Source: Capillimicrobium sp035565675 (GTDB lineage Bacteria > Actinomycetota > Thermoleophilia > Solirubrobacterales > Solirubrobacteraceae). Taken from it: a stretch of DNA of 49,178 bases. The notes beneath the pieces were generated by a model. The model had not been told where the DNA came from and did not search any database. It saw nothing but the letters and a program-made list of their open reading frames with translations. The stretch spans positions 1-49,178 of the forward strand of contig DATMSA010000117.1 in NCBI GenBank assembly GCA_035565675.1, read 5' to 3'. A program made the position numbers and the translations under genes. Shown in pieces: positions 8,168-16,879 of this stretch. The first letter of the stretch is position 1. Each line of letters opens with the position of its first letter.

Positions 8168-9565
8168 ATGACCCTCACCGAGCGGCACTCCCCGTCACGG
8201 CTCCCCGGGCTCGACGAGCTGCGCACCGAGTTCCACGGCGAGCTGATCCTGCCCGACGACCCCGGCTACGACGAGGCGCGGGCCGTCTACAACGGCATGA
8301 TCGACCGCCGCCCGCGGCTGATCGCCCGCTGCGCCGACGCCGCCGACGTGATCGCCGCCGTGCGGCTCGCCCGCGAGTCGCACGCGCCGCTGGCCGTCCG
8401 CGGCGGCGGCCACAACGCCGGCGGCCTCGGCGTCTGGGACGACGCGATCGTCGTCGACCTGTCGCCGCAGAGCAACGTGCGCGTCGACCCGGAGCGGCGC
8501 ACCGTGCGGGTCGGCGGCGGGGCGCGCTGGCGCGACGTCGACCACGCGACCCACGCGTTCGGCCTGGCCGTCCCGTGCGGCATGATCGCCAGCACCGGGG
8601 TGGGCGGGCTGACGCTCGGCGGCGGCCTGGGCAACGTCACCCGGGCCTGCGGGCTGACGATCGACAACCTGCTGTCGGCCGACGTCGTGCTCGCCGACGG
8701 GACGCAGGTCACGGCCTCCGCCGACGCCCACCCGGACCTGTTCTGGGCGCTGCGCGGCGGCGGCGGGAACTTCGGCGTCGTGACCTCGTTCGAGTTCCGC
8801 GCGCACCCCGTCGACACGGTCGTCGGCGGCCCGATGCTCTGGGAGCTCGACCGCGCCGCGGAGATCATGCGCGCGTGGGACGCGTTCATCGGGCAGGCGC
8901 CCGAGGAGCTCAACGGCTGGTTCGCGTTCCTGACGGTCCCGCCGGTCGCGCCGTTCCCGCCCGAGCTGCAGGGCGTCCCCGTCTGCGGCGTCGTGTGGTG
9001 CGTGAACGCGCCGCCGCGCCGCGCGAACGAGCTGCTGGCGCCGATGCGCGCGCTGGCGCCCGCGTTCGACGGCGTCGCCGAGGTGCCGTTCCCGGCGCTG
9101 CAGAGCGCGTTCGACCCGTTCTACCCGGCCGGGCTCCAGTGGTACTGGCGGGCGGACTTCGTCGACGAGCTCACCGACGACGCGATCGCCGCGCACGTCG
9201 AGCACGCGCGCCGGCTCCCCACGCCGCTGTCGACGATGCACCTGTACCCGATCGACGGGGCCGTGCGCCGGGTCGGGCCCGAGGAGACCGCGTGGCGCTT
9301 CCGCGCGTCGCGCTACGGCCAGGTGATCGTGGGCGTGGACCCGGACCCGGCCAACGCGGAGCGCATCGCGCGCTGGACGCGCGACTACCACGACGCGCTG
9401 CACCCGCACGCGGCGGGCGGCGCGTACGTGAACATGCTCATGCACGACGAGGGAGAGGAGCGCGTGCGGGCCAGCTACGGCGCCAACTACGACCGGCTGG
9501 TCGCGGTCAAGCGCCGCTACGACCCGGGCAACCTGTTCTCGATCAACCAGAACATCGCCCCGTAG
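8168..9565 (+). CDS. FAD-linked oxidase of the berberine bridge enzyme type
   Basis: The 465-residue protein has the PCMH/FAD_binding_4 fold: RGGGHNAGG with His82 in the place of the histidine that carries 8-alpha-linked FAD, then GVGGLTLGGGLGN and GLTIDNLLSADVVLADG. The C-terminus carries the BBE motif (YDPGNLFSINQNI). The second covalent Cys of bicovalent enzymes appears absent; the only Cys nearby (VPCG) is a few residues out of register. Members oxidise sugars or alkaloid- and polyketide-like alcohols with oxygen, giving peroxide. A clear GAAGGAG precedes ATG 8168. The phased repeats upstream suggest activation by the SARP regulator. No signal peptide is visible. Confidence 0.88.
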   Translation: MTLTERHSPSRLPGLDELRTEFHGELILPDDPGYDEARAVYNGMIDRRPRLIARCADAADVIAAVRLARESHAPLAVRGGGHNAGGLGVWDDAIVVDLSPQSNVRVDPERRTVRVGGGARWRDVDHATHAFGLAVPCGMIASTGVGGLTLGGGLGNVTRACGLTIDNLLSADVVLADGTQVTASADAHPDLFWALRGGGGNFGVVTSFEFRAHPVDTVVGGPMLWELDRAAEIMRAWDAFIGQAPEELNGWFAFLTVPPVAPFPPELQGVPVCGVVWCVNAPPRRANELLAPMRALAPAFDGVAEVPFPALQSAFDPFYPAGLQWYWRADFVDELTDDAIAAHVEHARRLPTPLSTMHLYPIDGAVRRVGPEETAWRFRASRYGQVIVGVDPDPANAERIARWTRDYHDALHPHAAGGAYVNMLMHDEGEERVRASYGANYDRLVAVKRRYDPGNLFSINQNIAP

Positions 9566-9608
9566 CCGCGTGGTCGCGCCGGGGCCGCCCCGGCGCGACC
9601 GCGACGGG

Positions 9609-11219
9609 TCAGAGCGACGGGTCGCGATGCGTGACCTCGCCGTCGACGACGGTGAGCAGCACGGGGTCGTCGAGCAGGTCGTCGGCGTCGCAGTCCACGG
9701 GATCGCGGGCGAGGACGGTCAGGTCGCCGAGGCAGCCGGGGGCGATCCGGCCCTGGTCGTCGTGGCCGACCGCCCGCGCCGCCCACGTCGTGTAGCCCTG
9801 AAGCGCCTGCAGCGCGGTGAGCGCCTGGTCGTCCCACGGGGCGCGGTCGCGTCGCCCGGGCGGCCGGCGCAGGCGCGCGGCGGCCATGCCCTCGCGCGGG
9901 TCGTGGCGCACGACGGGCCAGTCCGAGCCGAGGACCAGCCACGCGCCGGACTCGTACAGGTCGCGGGCGCGGTAGGCGCGGCCCCAGCGCTGCGGCCCGA
10001 CCCGCCGCGACCAGCCGTCGCCGCCGTCGGGCTCGAGCACCGTCATGTGCTGGGCCTGCATGGACGCGATCACCCCCTCGGCGGCGAAGCGCGGCAGGTC
10101 CTCGGCGCGCAGCAGCTCGACGTGCTCGATGCGGTGGCGGACGCCGGCGGCGCGCGGCGCATCGCGGTAGGCGTTCAGGACCTCGTGGACGGCGCGGTCG
10201 CCGCAGGCGTGCGTCGCGCACTGGAAGCCGCGGCCGGAGAAGAACGCGACCGCCTCGCGGTAGCGGGCCGGGTCGGGCCAGAACGGGTCGGTGCCCGCGC
10301 CGTCGGCGTCGGGCTCGTCCAGCCAGGCGGTGCCCGAGTCCACGACACCGTCCATGAAGAGCTTCACGACGCCGGCGCGCCAGCGCCGCCCGCGCGCGTC
10401 GCGGTGCGCGGCCAGCGCCTCCCACTCGTCGCGCTCCATCTCCGGCTTGATCCACATCGGGACCACGCAGCGCACCCGCAGGTCGCCGCCGGCCTCCAGG
10501 TCGCGGAGCATGTCGAGGCTCGACGGGTCGCCGTCCATGAGGTGGGCGGCGGTGATGCCGGTCGCCGCCAGCCGGCGCATGTTCTCGACGGCGGTGGCGC
10601 GGCGCTCGCTCGCGGTGGGCGCGGGCGCGGCGCCCTGCACGAGCATCGTGGCGGCCGCCTCGCGCAGCTCGCCGGTCGGCACGCCGTCGACGCACACGAT
10701 CTCGGCGTGCTCGGCGAACGTCCGCGGACCGGCGACGCCGGCGAGCGCGAGCGCGCGCGGCGAGGCCAGCGCCGTGTGGAAGTCGGCGAAGCGCAGCAGC
10801 ACCGGCAGGCCGCCGGCCGCCTCCTCGATCAGCTTCCCGTGGATGCCCGTCTCCGCGAACACGCGCTGGTCCAGCCCCCAGCCGACGATCCAGCCGCCTG
10901 GCTCGCAGCGGGCGCGCTCGTCGGCCAGCCGCGTGCGGACGTCGTCGAGGGTCTGCGCGTCGCTGAGGTCGAGCGACCCCATCGAGATCGCGCCCGGCAG
11001 GGCGTGGACGTGCCCGTCGATCAGGCCGGGGACGACGGCGGCGCCGCCCAGGTCGATCGCCTCGGTCGCGGGGCCGATGAGCGGGCGCACGTCGACGGCG
11101 TCGCCGACCGCGACGATGCGGCCGGCGGTCACGGCGACCGCGCTCGCCGCCGGCCGCTCGGGATCGAGCGTGCGCACGCGTCCGTTCACGAGAGCCAGAT
11201 CGGCGGCCGTCGCCGGCAT
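9609..11219 (-). CDS. YtcJ-like metal-dependent amidohydrolase
   Basis: The 536-residue protein belongs to the amidohydrolase_3 group. It has an N-terminal beta-sandwich segment (LVNGRVRTLD), PGLIDGHVH with metal ligands His70 and His72, VKLFMDG with the bridging-lysine region, THACGDRAV, RIEHVEL and GSDWPV with the catalytic Asp, and a C-terminal urease-like strand pair (GRIAPGCLGDLTVLARDP). Members hydrolyse amide or ester bonds of varied small molecules. The start at ATG 11219 is preceded by GGAGG. It is convergent with the flavin oxidase and stands alone. The substrate is unknown. Confidence 0.88.
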   Translation of the reverse strand: MPATAADLALVNGRVRTLDPERPAASAVAVTAGRIVAVGDAVDVRPLIGPATEAIDLGGAAVVPGLIDGHVHALPGAISMGSLDLSDAQTLDDVRTRLADERARCEPGGWIVGWGLDQRVFAETGIHGKLIEEAAGGLPVLLRFADFHTALASPRALALAGVAGPRTFAEHAEIVCVDGVPTGELREAAATMLVQGAAPAPTASERRATAVENMRRLAATGITAAHLMDGDPSSLDMLRDLEAGGDLRVRCVVPMWIKPEMERDEWEALAAHRDARGRRWRAGVVKLFMDGVVDSGTAWLDEPDADGAGTDPFWPDPARYREAVAFFSGRGFQCATHACGDRAVHEVLNAYRDAPRAAGVRHRIEHVELLRAEDLPRFAAEGVIASMQAQHMTVLEPDGGDGWSRRVGPQRWGRAYRARDLYESGAWLVLGSDWPVVRHDPREGMAAARLRRPPGRRDRAPWDDQALTALQALQGYTTWAARAVGHDDQGRIAPGCLGDLTVLARDPVDCDADDLLDDPVLLTVVDGEVTHRDPSL

Positions 11220-11359
11220 GGGACCTCCATCCTCGGGTCGGCGCAGATCGTGCCACAGGCCGGCGGCCGCGCCGGCCCGGAGGACTACGGATGGCGGGTC
11301 CGCGCATTCCCGCAGCCCGTCGGCGGTCGGGCGCGGATGGCGCGGCGCCGCTCATGCGG

Positions 11360-11379
11360 TTCGATCGGGGCAGATCGAA
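11360..11379. promoter_or_regulatory. Inverted repeat in the leader of the small unknown gene
   Basis: TTCGATC and GATCGAA form a perfect 7-bp inverted repeat separated by six bases, 30 bases upstream of ATG 11410. It could be an operator or a small hairpin. The rest of the gap 11,220-11,409 shows nothing else clear. Confidence 0.3.
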
Positions 11380-11409
11380 AACGAAGCCTGAACCAAGGGG
11401 AACCCCGCC

Positions 11410-11745
11410 ATGCCGCTCACGCCGAAGTCACCGAAGGATCTGGCCCTGGCGCCGGTCGCCGCCCAGATCGACCAGAACCTCCAGCGCCTGCGGGAGATGC
11501 CCGACGACGCCGGCATCGACTTCGAGCTGGCGCTCGAGCTCGACAAGCCGGAGTTCGAGCACACGCGCGACGAGCGCGCGGCCCGTGTGCTCGCCGTCGC
11601 GCTGCGCGGCGTGGACACGCACGGCTGGCACGCCGAGATCACCGAGGACGGCTCGGCCGTCCGCCTGACCGGTGGCTCGGTGTCGCTCGACATCGCGCTC
11701 GGCGCGGCCGTCCAGCACTACATCGAGTCGCCCGTCGCCGTCTGA
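11410..11745 (+). CDS. Unknown small acidic protein, 111 residues
   Basis: ATG 11410 follows AAGGGGAAC, a good ribosome site. The product is hydrophilic, begins with a lysine-containing segment (PLTPKSPKDLALAP), continues with a helix (QIDQNLQRLRE) and has a mixed C-terminal half with VRLTGGSVSLDIALG and no membrane segment. I recognise no family. Codon use matches its neighbours and there is no overlap with other convincing frames. It lies between the divergent amidohydrolase and the MFS exporter and may be a single-gene unit. Confidence 0.6.
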   Translation: MPLTPKSPKDLALAPVAAQIDQNLQRLREMPDDAGIDFELALELDKPEFEHTRDERAARVLAVALRGVDTHGWHAEITEDGSAVRLTGGSVSLDIALGAAVQHYIESPVAV

Positions 11746-11784
11746 CCTGCGCATGACATCCGCCTCGCCCGCCAAGATTGGCGG

Positions 11785-13419
11785 GTGAGCGCGGTCACGG
11801 GGGACGAGCGCGAAGCCAGGGACGAGCGCCCGGTCGGGCGCGCGCGCACGCTCACGGCGATGGTGTGCGCCGCCGGGATCGTGCAGCTCCCGACGGCGGC
11901 GATCGTCATGGCGCTGCCGACGATCCACCGCGAGTTCGGCACGTCGATGGCCGAGCTGCAGTGGACGGTCACCGCGTTCCTGATCCCGTTCTCGGCCCTG
12001 CTGATCACCGGCGGGCGCCTGGCCGACGTGTTCGGCCGCCGCCGGATGCTGCTGTGCGGGGCCGCGCTGTTCGGCGGCGGGTCCGTGCTGGCCGCCGCCA
12101 GCCCCGGCGTCGAGGTGCTGATCGCCGGGATCGCGCTGGCCGGCAGCGGCGGCGCGCTGCTGATGCCGTCGTCGATGTCGATCATCACCGACGTCTTCCG
12201 CGGCGCCAGCCGCGGCATGGCCATCGGCCTGTGGGGCGCGGCGACCGAGCTCGTCTCCGGCGTCGGCGTCCTCGTCGGCGGCGTGCTCACCGGCGAGCTG
12301 GACTGGCGCTGGATCTTCGTGGTGTGCGCCGCGTTCGCGGTGTTCATCGCCGTGCTCGCGTTCACCGCCACGCCGGAGTCGCGCGACCCCAGCGCGCCGC
12401 GGCGGATCGACGTCGCCGGCGTCGCGCTGTCGGCCACCGCGCTGACCGCGCTGACGCTGGCGCTCATCCAGGGCTCAGACTGGGGCTGGGGCGCGCCCGC
12501 GACCGTGGCGCTGCTGGCCGTCGGCGTCGTCCTGTTCGTCGCCTTCGGGCTCGTCGAGCGGCGCACGCGGTTCCCGGTGATCGACTTCTCGTTCTTCCGC
12601 CGGCGCAACTTCCTGGGCTCGACGATCGTGATCTTCGCGCTGGACTTCTCGTTCGGCGCGCTGCTGTTCTTCCTGCCGCTCTACTTCCAGGAGATCCTCG
12701 GCGACTCGCCGACGAAGGTCGGCGTGCTGCTGCTGCCGCTGACGGCGACGATGGTCGTCGGCTCACCGCTGGGCGGCCGCATCGCGGCGCGGGTCGGCCC
12801 ACGGCCGCCGATCGCGACCGGCCTGGCGCTGATGGCGGTGTCGGTCTTCCTGATCTCGACGCTCGACCTCGACACCGGCTACGCCCAGCTCTGGGCGCCC
12901 AGCGCGCTCATGGGGTTCGGCGTCGGCCTCGCGCTCACGCCGATGAACCTGGCGGCGATGAACGCGATCTCGCGCGACCACGCCGGCGCCGCCTCGGGCG
13001 TGCTCGTGACGCTCAGCGGCCTGGGCGCCACGCTCGGCGTCGCGGTGACCGGCGCGATCTTCAACGAGCTGATGACCGAGCGGACCGTGACGCTCAGCGG
13101 CGAGCAGGGCGTGACGGTCAGCCGCGCCCAGGCCGAGCAGCTCGACGGGCTGCTGGCCGGCGCCTCGGGCGCGCAGGACACGCTGCGCGACATCGCCGGC
13201 GACCGCGCCCCGCAGGTCCACGAGGCGGTGCGCGAGGCGTTCGTGAGCTCGCTGGGCACGTCGCTGAAGCTGTCGGCCGCGCTGATCGTGATCGCGCTGG
13301 TGCTGGCGATGGTGCTCCTGCGCCGCTCGACGCCCGCCGACGCGGACGTCACCGAGCCGGTGCCCGGGCCCGGGCACCCGCGGCCGGCGCCGCGCGTGCT
13401 CAGCGGCCGCTCGGCCTGA
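11785..13419 (+). CDS. DHA2-family MFS transporter (EmrB/QacA type)
   Basis: The 544-residue product starts at GTG 11785 with a 30-residue polar N-terminus, then about 14 hydrophobic helices. Family marks are the loop after helix 2 (GGRLADVFGRRRML), the helix-4/5 region (SGGALLMPSSMSIITDVFRGASRGMAIGLWG) and a long periplasmic loop before the last helix, typical of proton-driven drug exporters. It probably pumps small hydrophobic or cationic compounds out of the cell. No cognate TetR or MarR gene adjoins it. The start is the best available, with only a weak ribosome site; an ATG at residue 26 would cut into helix 1. It ends in a hairpin shared with a convergent small gene. Confidence 0.88.
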   Translation: MSAVTGDEREARDERPVGRARTLTAMVCAAGIVQLPTAAIVMALPTIHREFGTSMAELQWTVTAFLIPFSALLITGGRLADVFGRRRMLLCGAALFGGGSVLAAASPGVEVLIAGIALAGSGGALLMPSSMSIITDVFRGASRGMAIGLWGAATELVSGVGVLVGGVLTGELDWRWIFVVCAAFAVFIAVLAFTATPESRDPSAPRRIDVAGVALSATALTALTLALIQGSDWGWGAPATVALLAVGVVLFVAFGLVERRTRFPVIDFSFFRRRNFLGSTIVIFALDFSFGALLFFLPLYFQEILGDSPTKVGVLLLPLTATMVVGSPLGGRIAARVGPRPPIATGLALMAVSVFLISTLDLDTGYAQLWAPSALMGFGVGLALTPMNLAAMNAISRDHAGAASGVLVTLSGLGATLGVAVTGAIFNELMTERTVTLSGEQGVTVSRAQAEQLDGLLAGASGAQDTLRDIAGDRAPQVHEAVREAFVSSLGTSLKLSAALIVIALVLAMVLLRRSTPADADVTEPVPGPGHPRPAPRVLSGRSA

Positions 13420-13433
13420 CGGCGCCCGTCAGG
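13415..13433. terminator. Compact hairpin shared by two convergent genes
   Basis: CCTGACGG, a three-base loop and CCGTCAGG form a perfect 8-bp stem. The left arm contains the TGA of the MFS gene and the right arm contains the TGA of the opposing small gene. There is no T tract, so any terminator would be of the GC-rich stem-only kind common in actinobacteria. The role is inferred. Confidence 0.4.
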
Positions 13434-13587
13434 GCGTCTCGGGCGCGCGGCGCTCGGCGACGTAGGCGCGGAAGTCGCGTTCGAAGTCGGCCCACCAGGC
13501 CGGCTCGCGGCGCGCGCGGGAGCTGCGCCAGGCCAAGCCGACGGCCAGGACGACCACGAGGAGGTCGATGATGACGAAGGCAAGCAT
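13429..13587 (-). CDS. Predicted 52-residue single-pass membrane peptide
   Basis: From ATG 13587 the frame encodes one N-terminal membrane helix (residues 2-20, LAFVIIDLLVVVLAVGLAW) followed by a basic and aromatic cytoplasmic tail (RSSRARREPAWWADFERDF). Only a weak GGG-type ribosome site is seen. Support is the clean helix plus amphipathic tail pattern and a stop placed symmetrically with the convergent MFS gene. No family is recognised. Confidence 0.45.
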   Translation of the reverse strand: MLAFVIIDLLVVVLAVGLAWRSSRARREPAWWADFERDFRAYVAERRAPETP

Positions 13588-13662
13588 GTGCCCTGTCCGA
13601 TTGCCCCGTGGGGCGCGACTTCTATCCGCGCGGGGGAACCGGCGCGTCCCCTCGCCGTGAAC

Positions 13663-13678
13663 CCGGAACCGATTCCGG
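13663..13678. promoter_or_regulatory. LacI-type operator, single copy, before the creatininase/lacI pair
   Basis: CCGGAACCGATTCCGG is a near-perfect palindrome centred on CG, ending 13 bases before ATG 13692. It matches the operator found throughout the region. No second copy lies 12 bp away, unlike most other loci. It probably gives autoregulation of the downstream lacI gene. Confidence 0.75.
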
Positions 13679-13691
13679 CTATGGTCCCGGA

Positions 13692-14792
13692 ATGGTCGAG
13701 CGCCGCTACGAGCACCTCCACGCCGGCGAGCTCGCGGCGCTCGTCGACGAGGCGCCGATCGCCTGGGTGCCGATCGGCACGCTCGAGCACCACGGGCCGC
13801 ATCTGCCCTTCGGGGTGGACCGGTTCACGTCGCACGGCCTGGCCCTCGAGGCGGCCGACCGCGCCGGCGGCGTCGTCCTCCCGCCCACCTACGTCGCGAA
13901 CGGGTGCCTGGACATGCCGTTCACGCTCTCGTTCTCGGCGTCGCTCGTCGAGGCGACCGTGCGCGAGACCGTCGAGCGGCTCGCCGACCGCGGCTTCCGG
14001 GTCGTCGTCGTGCTCACGGGCCACGGGCCGCTGGACCTCGTGCATCTGCTCAAGCGCGTCTGCGCCGAGGTCGCCGCCCGCCGCGGCGACCTGCGCGCCT
14101 ACGGGCTGTGCTGGCTGGAGCTGAACGCGGCCGGCCTCGACGGGCCGCAGGAGGGCGAGCCGCGCGTGATCGACCACGCGGCGCTCGTCGAGACCTCGTG
14201 GATGCAGGCGCTGCACCCCGAGCTGGTGCGGCTCGACCGCCTCAGCGACGACCCGCAGGCCGCCCACGCCGGCGTGTACGGGCCCAACCCGCGCTTCACC
14301 GCCGACGTCGACTGGGCGCGCGCGTCGATCGACGCCGCGGCCGACCGGCTCGCCCGCCGCGCCCGCCGGCTGCTGGCGGGCGAGGACCTCGAGGACCTGG
14401 CCGACCTGCGCCGCTTCGTCGCGTGCTGCTGGTCCGAGCCGCTGGAGCTGGTCGCCGCCGACGGCGCGCAGCCGGGCCGCGCGCGGGTGGGCCTGCACAA
14501 CCCCGGGCGCGCCTCGCGCTACGTCAGCGAGCTGCGGGTCGAGGTCGCCGGCACGCCCCTGGATCCCGCCGCGGTGCGCCTCGTCAACGACAGCCCCGGC
14601 GAGACCGGCGAGCCCGTCTCGGCCGCGTGCCTGGGGCCCGAGTCGGGCTTCTACGTGCGGCGCGGCCAGACCGCCGCGATCGACCTCCCGCGGCCGCCCG
14701 CGACCGGCGCCGACGCGCCGCTGCGGCTGGAGATCGGGCTGGCCGGCGTGGAGCGGCTGGTGGTCGAGGGAACGCTCCGGAGCACGGGTTAG
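13692..14792 (+). CDS. Creatininase-family amidohydrolase with an extra C-terminal domain
   Basis: The 366-residue protein shows the family signature PIGTLEHHGPHLPFGVDR, with Glu32, His34 and Asp43 as likely metal ligands, and VVVVLTGHGPLD where relatives have NGHGGN. Creatininases are cytoplasmic metal enzymes that open cyclic amides, and some act on lactams in cofactor or sugar-amide breakdown. The usual fold ends near residue 240. Residues about 255-366 form an additional beta-rich domain (VGLHNPGRASRYVSELRVEVAG). ATG 13692 was chosen because it follows the operator and begins the conserved fold. It probably forms an operon with the LacI gene 50 bases downstream. Confidence 0.8.
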   Translation: MVERRYEHLHAGELAALVDEAPIAWVPIGTLEHHGPHLPFGVDRFTSHGLALEAADRAGGVVLPPTYVANGCLDMPFTLSFSASLVEATVRETVERLADRGFRVVVVLTGHGPLDLVHLLKRVCAEVAARRGDLRAYGLCWLELNAAGLDGPQEGEPRVIDHAALVETSWMQALHPELVRLDRLSDDPQAAHAGVYGPNPRFTADVDWARASIDAAADRLARRARRLLAGEDLEDLADLRRFVACCWSEPLELVAADGAQPGRARVGLHNPGRASRYVSELRVEVAGTPLDPAAVRLVNDSPGETGEPVSAACLGPESGFYVRRGQTAAIDLPRPPATGADAPLRLEIGLAGVERLVVEGTLRSTG

Positions 14793-14842
14793 GATCGCCG
14801 AGTGCGCGCCCTTTGCACAGCATCCGACACGGGAGCCGGCCG

Positions 14843-15877
14843 GTGACGTCCCCTCGCACCCGCAACGCCAGCCGCGCCTCGATGCGCGAGGTGGCCGACC
14901 GCGCGGGCGTCGCGATGTCGTCGGTCAGCCGGGTGCTGTCCGGCCACCCGGACGTCAGCGCCGCGATGCGCGAGCGCGTGATGGCGGTGGTCGCCGAGCT
15001 CGGCTACCAGCCCGACCTGCTGGCCCAGTCGCTGCGCCGCCGCGCCACGCGGTCGGTGGGGTTCGTCGTCGGCGACATCGCCAACCCGCTGCTGGCCGAG
15101 ATCGTCAAGGGCGCCGAGCAGGCGCTGCGCGAGGCCGGCTACTCGATGCTGCTGACCGACTCCGAGGGCGACCCGGCCCGCGACGCCGACCACGTGCGCC
15201 TGTTCGAGCAGCGCCGCGTCGACGGGCTGATGCTGTCGCTGGCCGCCGAGGACCACGCCGAGACCATCGAGGTGCTGCAGCAGTTCGAGACGCCGGCGGT
15301 GCTCGTCGACCGCGAGCTGCCGCCCGAGGTCGGCGCCAGCGCCGTCCTGTCCGACCACCGCACCGGCATGCGCGACGCGGTCGCCCACCTGCTCGACCTC
15401 GGCCACCGGCGCATCGGGCTCATCGTCGGCCAGCCGATGCGCCCGTCGCGCGAGCGCCGCGCCGGCCTCGAGGAGGCGTTCGCGGCCCGCGACCTCCCGG
15501 CCACCTACCACGTCGTCGAGGGGATGCTGTCGGCCGAGCACGGCCGCAACGCGACGCGCCAGCTCCTCGACGCCGGCCCGCCGCCGACCGCGATCGTGGC
15601 CGGCGGCAACCAGCTCCTGATCGGGACGCTCGGCGAGCTGTTGGAGCGCGGGCTGCGCATCGGCGAGGACGTCTCGCTGGTGAGCTGCGACGCGATCGAC
15701 GTGACCGAGCTGTTCACGCCGCCGATCGCGGTCGTCCGCCGCGACAACCGCGAGATCGGCCACCGCGCCGCCAAGCTGCTGCTGGAGCGCCTGGGCGATC
15801 CGGACCCGGGCCCGCGCACCGAGGTGCTGCCCACCGAGTTCGTCGCCCGCCCGAGCTGCGCCCCGCCGCGCGACTGA
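14843..15877 (+). CDS. LacI-family transcriptional regulator, first paralog
   Basis: The 344-residue protein starts at GTG 14843 behind GGGAG. The helix-turn-helix is SMREVADRAGVAMSSVSRVL (recognition helix SSVSRVL), followed by a hinge helix before RRRATRSVGFVVGDI and a periplasmic-binding-protein-like core with GLIVG, PPTAIVAGGNQLL and DVSLVSCD. It shares 26 of 27 residues from SMREVAD to PDVS with the second paralog at 28,187, so both should read the same operator. It sits at the end of the first ABC importer operon, convergent, and the two stops share TGATCA. The ligand is unknown; repression relieved by a sugar or sugar acid is expected. Confidence 0.93.
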   Translation: MTSPRTRNASRASMREVADRAGVAMSSVSRVLSGHPDVSAAMRERVMAVVAELGYQPDLLAQSLRRRATRSVGFVVGDIANPLLAEIVKGAEQALREAGYSMLLTDSEGDPARDADHVRLFEQRRVDGLMLSLAAEDHAETIEVLQQFETPAVLVDRELPPEVGASAVLSDHRTGMRDAVAHLLDLGHRRIGLIVGQPMRPSRERRAGLEEAFAARDLPATYHVVEGMLSAEHGRNATRQLLDAGPPPTAIVAGGNQLLIGTLGELLERGLRIGEDVSLVSCDAIDVTELFTPPIAVVRRDNREIGHRAAKLLLERLGDPDPGPRTEVLPTEFVARPSCAPPRD

Positions 15878-16879
15878 TCAGCGCGAGGGCGGCGGCGCGC
15901 CGACCCGCCGGTAGGCCTCGCCGGGCACCGCGGCGGGGTCCTTGTAGATCGTCCACGTGCACGGCGCGGGCGGCTCGCCGTCGCGGTGCACCGGCGGCTC
16001 CACGACGCGCACCGGCGTCCCCCACTGCTCGATCGGCCACTTCTGCAGGGCGACGACGCAGTGGGCGCAGTACAGGCACACCCCGCGCCGGTTGCCGGCC
16101 CAGTCGTGCTCGTCCTGCGTGACGGCGAAGCCGTCGGCGGGCCGGTGGCGCCCGCCCGACCCGCACGGGTCGAAGGCGAGCACCCAGCGGTCGTCGTGCT
16201 CGGTGAGGTCGACGTCGCCCATGCGCTCGGGGCCGACGAGGTGCGCGCGCATCGACTCGAACGCGAGATAGAGGTTGCGCTCCAGCGTGTCGGCGTAGGG
16301 CTGCAGGCGCGTGTCGAACGGCGCGTAGCGCTCGGCCAGGTACGGCTCGAGCACCTCGGCGTAGCAGTCGCCCACGGCCGCCTCGCCGAAGCGGTCGGCG
16401 ACGAGCGTCAGCAGCCCGGCCTGATAGTCGGCCCAGCGGTCGTGCAGCGCCCGCCACGCCTCGCGCAGCGCGTCGAAGCGCGCGAGGGCGTCGCCGGCGT
16501 CGAGCTGGAGGCCCCGCATCTCGTTGGCCAGCCGGCCCGCGCGGGCGCCGAGGTCGCTCCAGCGCCCGGCCGGCTCGAACGCCGCGCCGTCGGGGAACGC
16601 CAGCAGCCGCGCCAGGCGCGCGCGCTCCTCGGCGAGCTCGGCGTCGCCGAGGCCGCGGCCGCGCAGGAAGCGGTCGAAGCCGTCCGACCACGTCCGGTAC
16701 ACGACGTGGCAGACCTTCGCCTCCTCCATGAAGACGTCGACGAGCTGCGCGGCGATCTCCCAGTCGCCGGCCTCGATCGCCTCCGCGACCTTGTGCGTGG
16801 TCCCGATCGCCTGGTCGGGCCAATCGCCGACGCGCACGCGCTTGCGCAGCGTCGACGACCACGTCAGCGGCCCGCTCAT
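15878..16879 (-). CDS. Unrecognised Cys-rich protein, paralog of the gene at 40,941
   Basis: The 333-residue soluble protein starts at ATG 16879, overlapping the permease stop as ATGA, and is the last gene of the first importer operon. It matches the 370-residue protein at 40,941 over its length. The N-terminal half is helical (AAQLVDVFMEEAKVCHVVYRTW). The C-terminal half carries FDPCGSGGR (Cys239), then His258-x-Trp, GVCLYCAHC (Cys268, Cys271, Cys274), PVRVVEPPV and CTWTIYKDP (Cys307). All six cysteines, counting Cys57, and the His are conserved in the paralog, which suggests a metal or iron-sulfur site. I recognise no named family. By context it acts on the imported compound. Confidence 0.8.
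   Translation of the reverse strand: MSGPLTWSSTLRKRVRVGDWPDQAIGTTHKVAEAIEAGDWEIAAQLVDVFMEEAKVCHVVYRTWSDGFDRFLRGRGLGDAELAEERARLARLLAFPDGAAFEPAGRWSDLGARAGRLANEMRGLQLDAGDALARFDALREAWRALHDRWADYQAGLLTLVADRFGEAAVGDCYAEVLEPYLAERYAPFDTRLQPYADTLERNLYLAFESMRAHLVGPERMGDVDLTEHDDRWVLAFDPCGSGGRHRPADGFAVTQDEHDWAGNRRGVCLYCAHCVVALQKWPIEQWGTPVRVVEPPVHRDGEPPAPCTWTIYKDPAAVPGEAYRRVGAPPPSR

Noticed and set aside
8168..9565. Bicovalent flavin attachment in the BBE-type oxidase
   Set aside because: Only the His site is convincing. The nearby Cys in VPCGMIAS does not align with the covalent Cys of bicovalent members.
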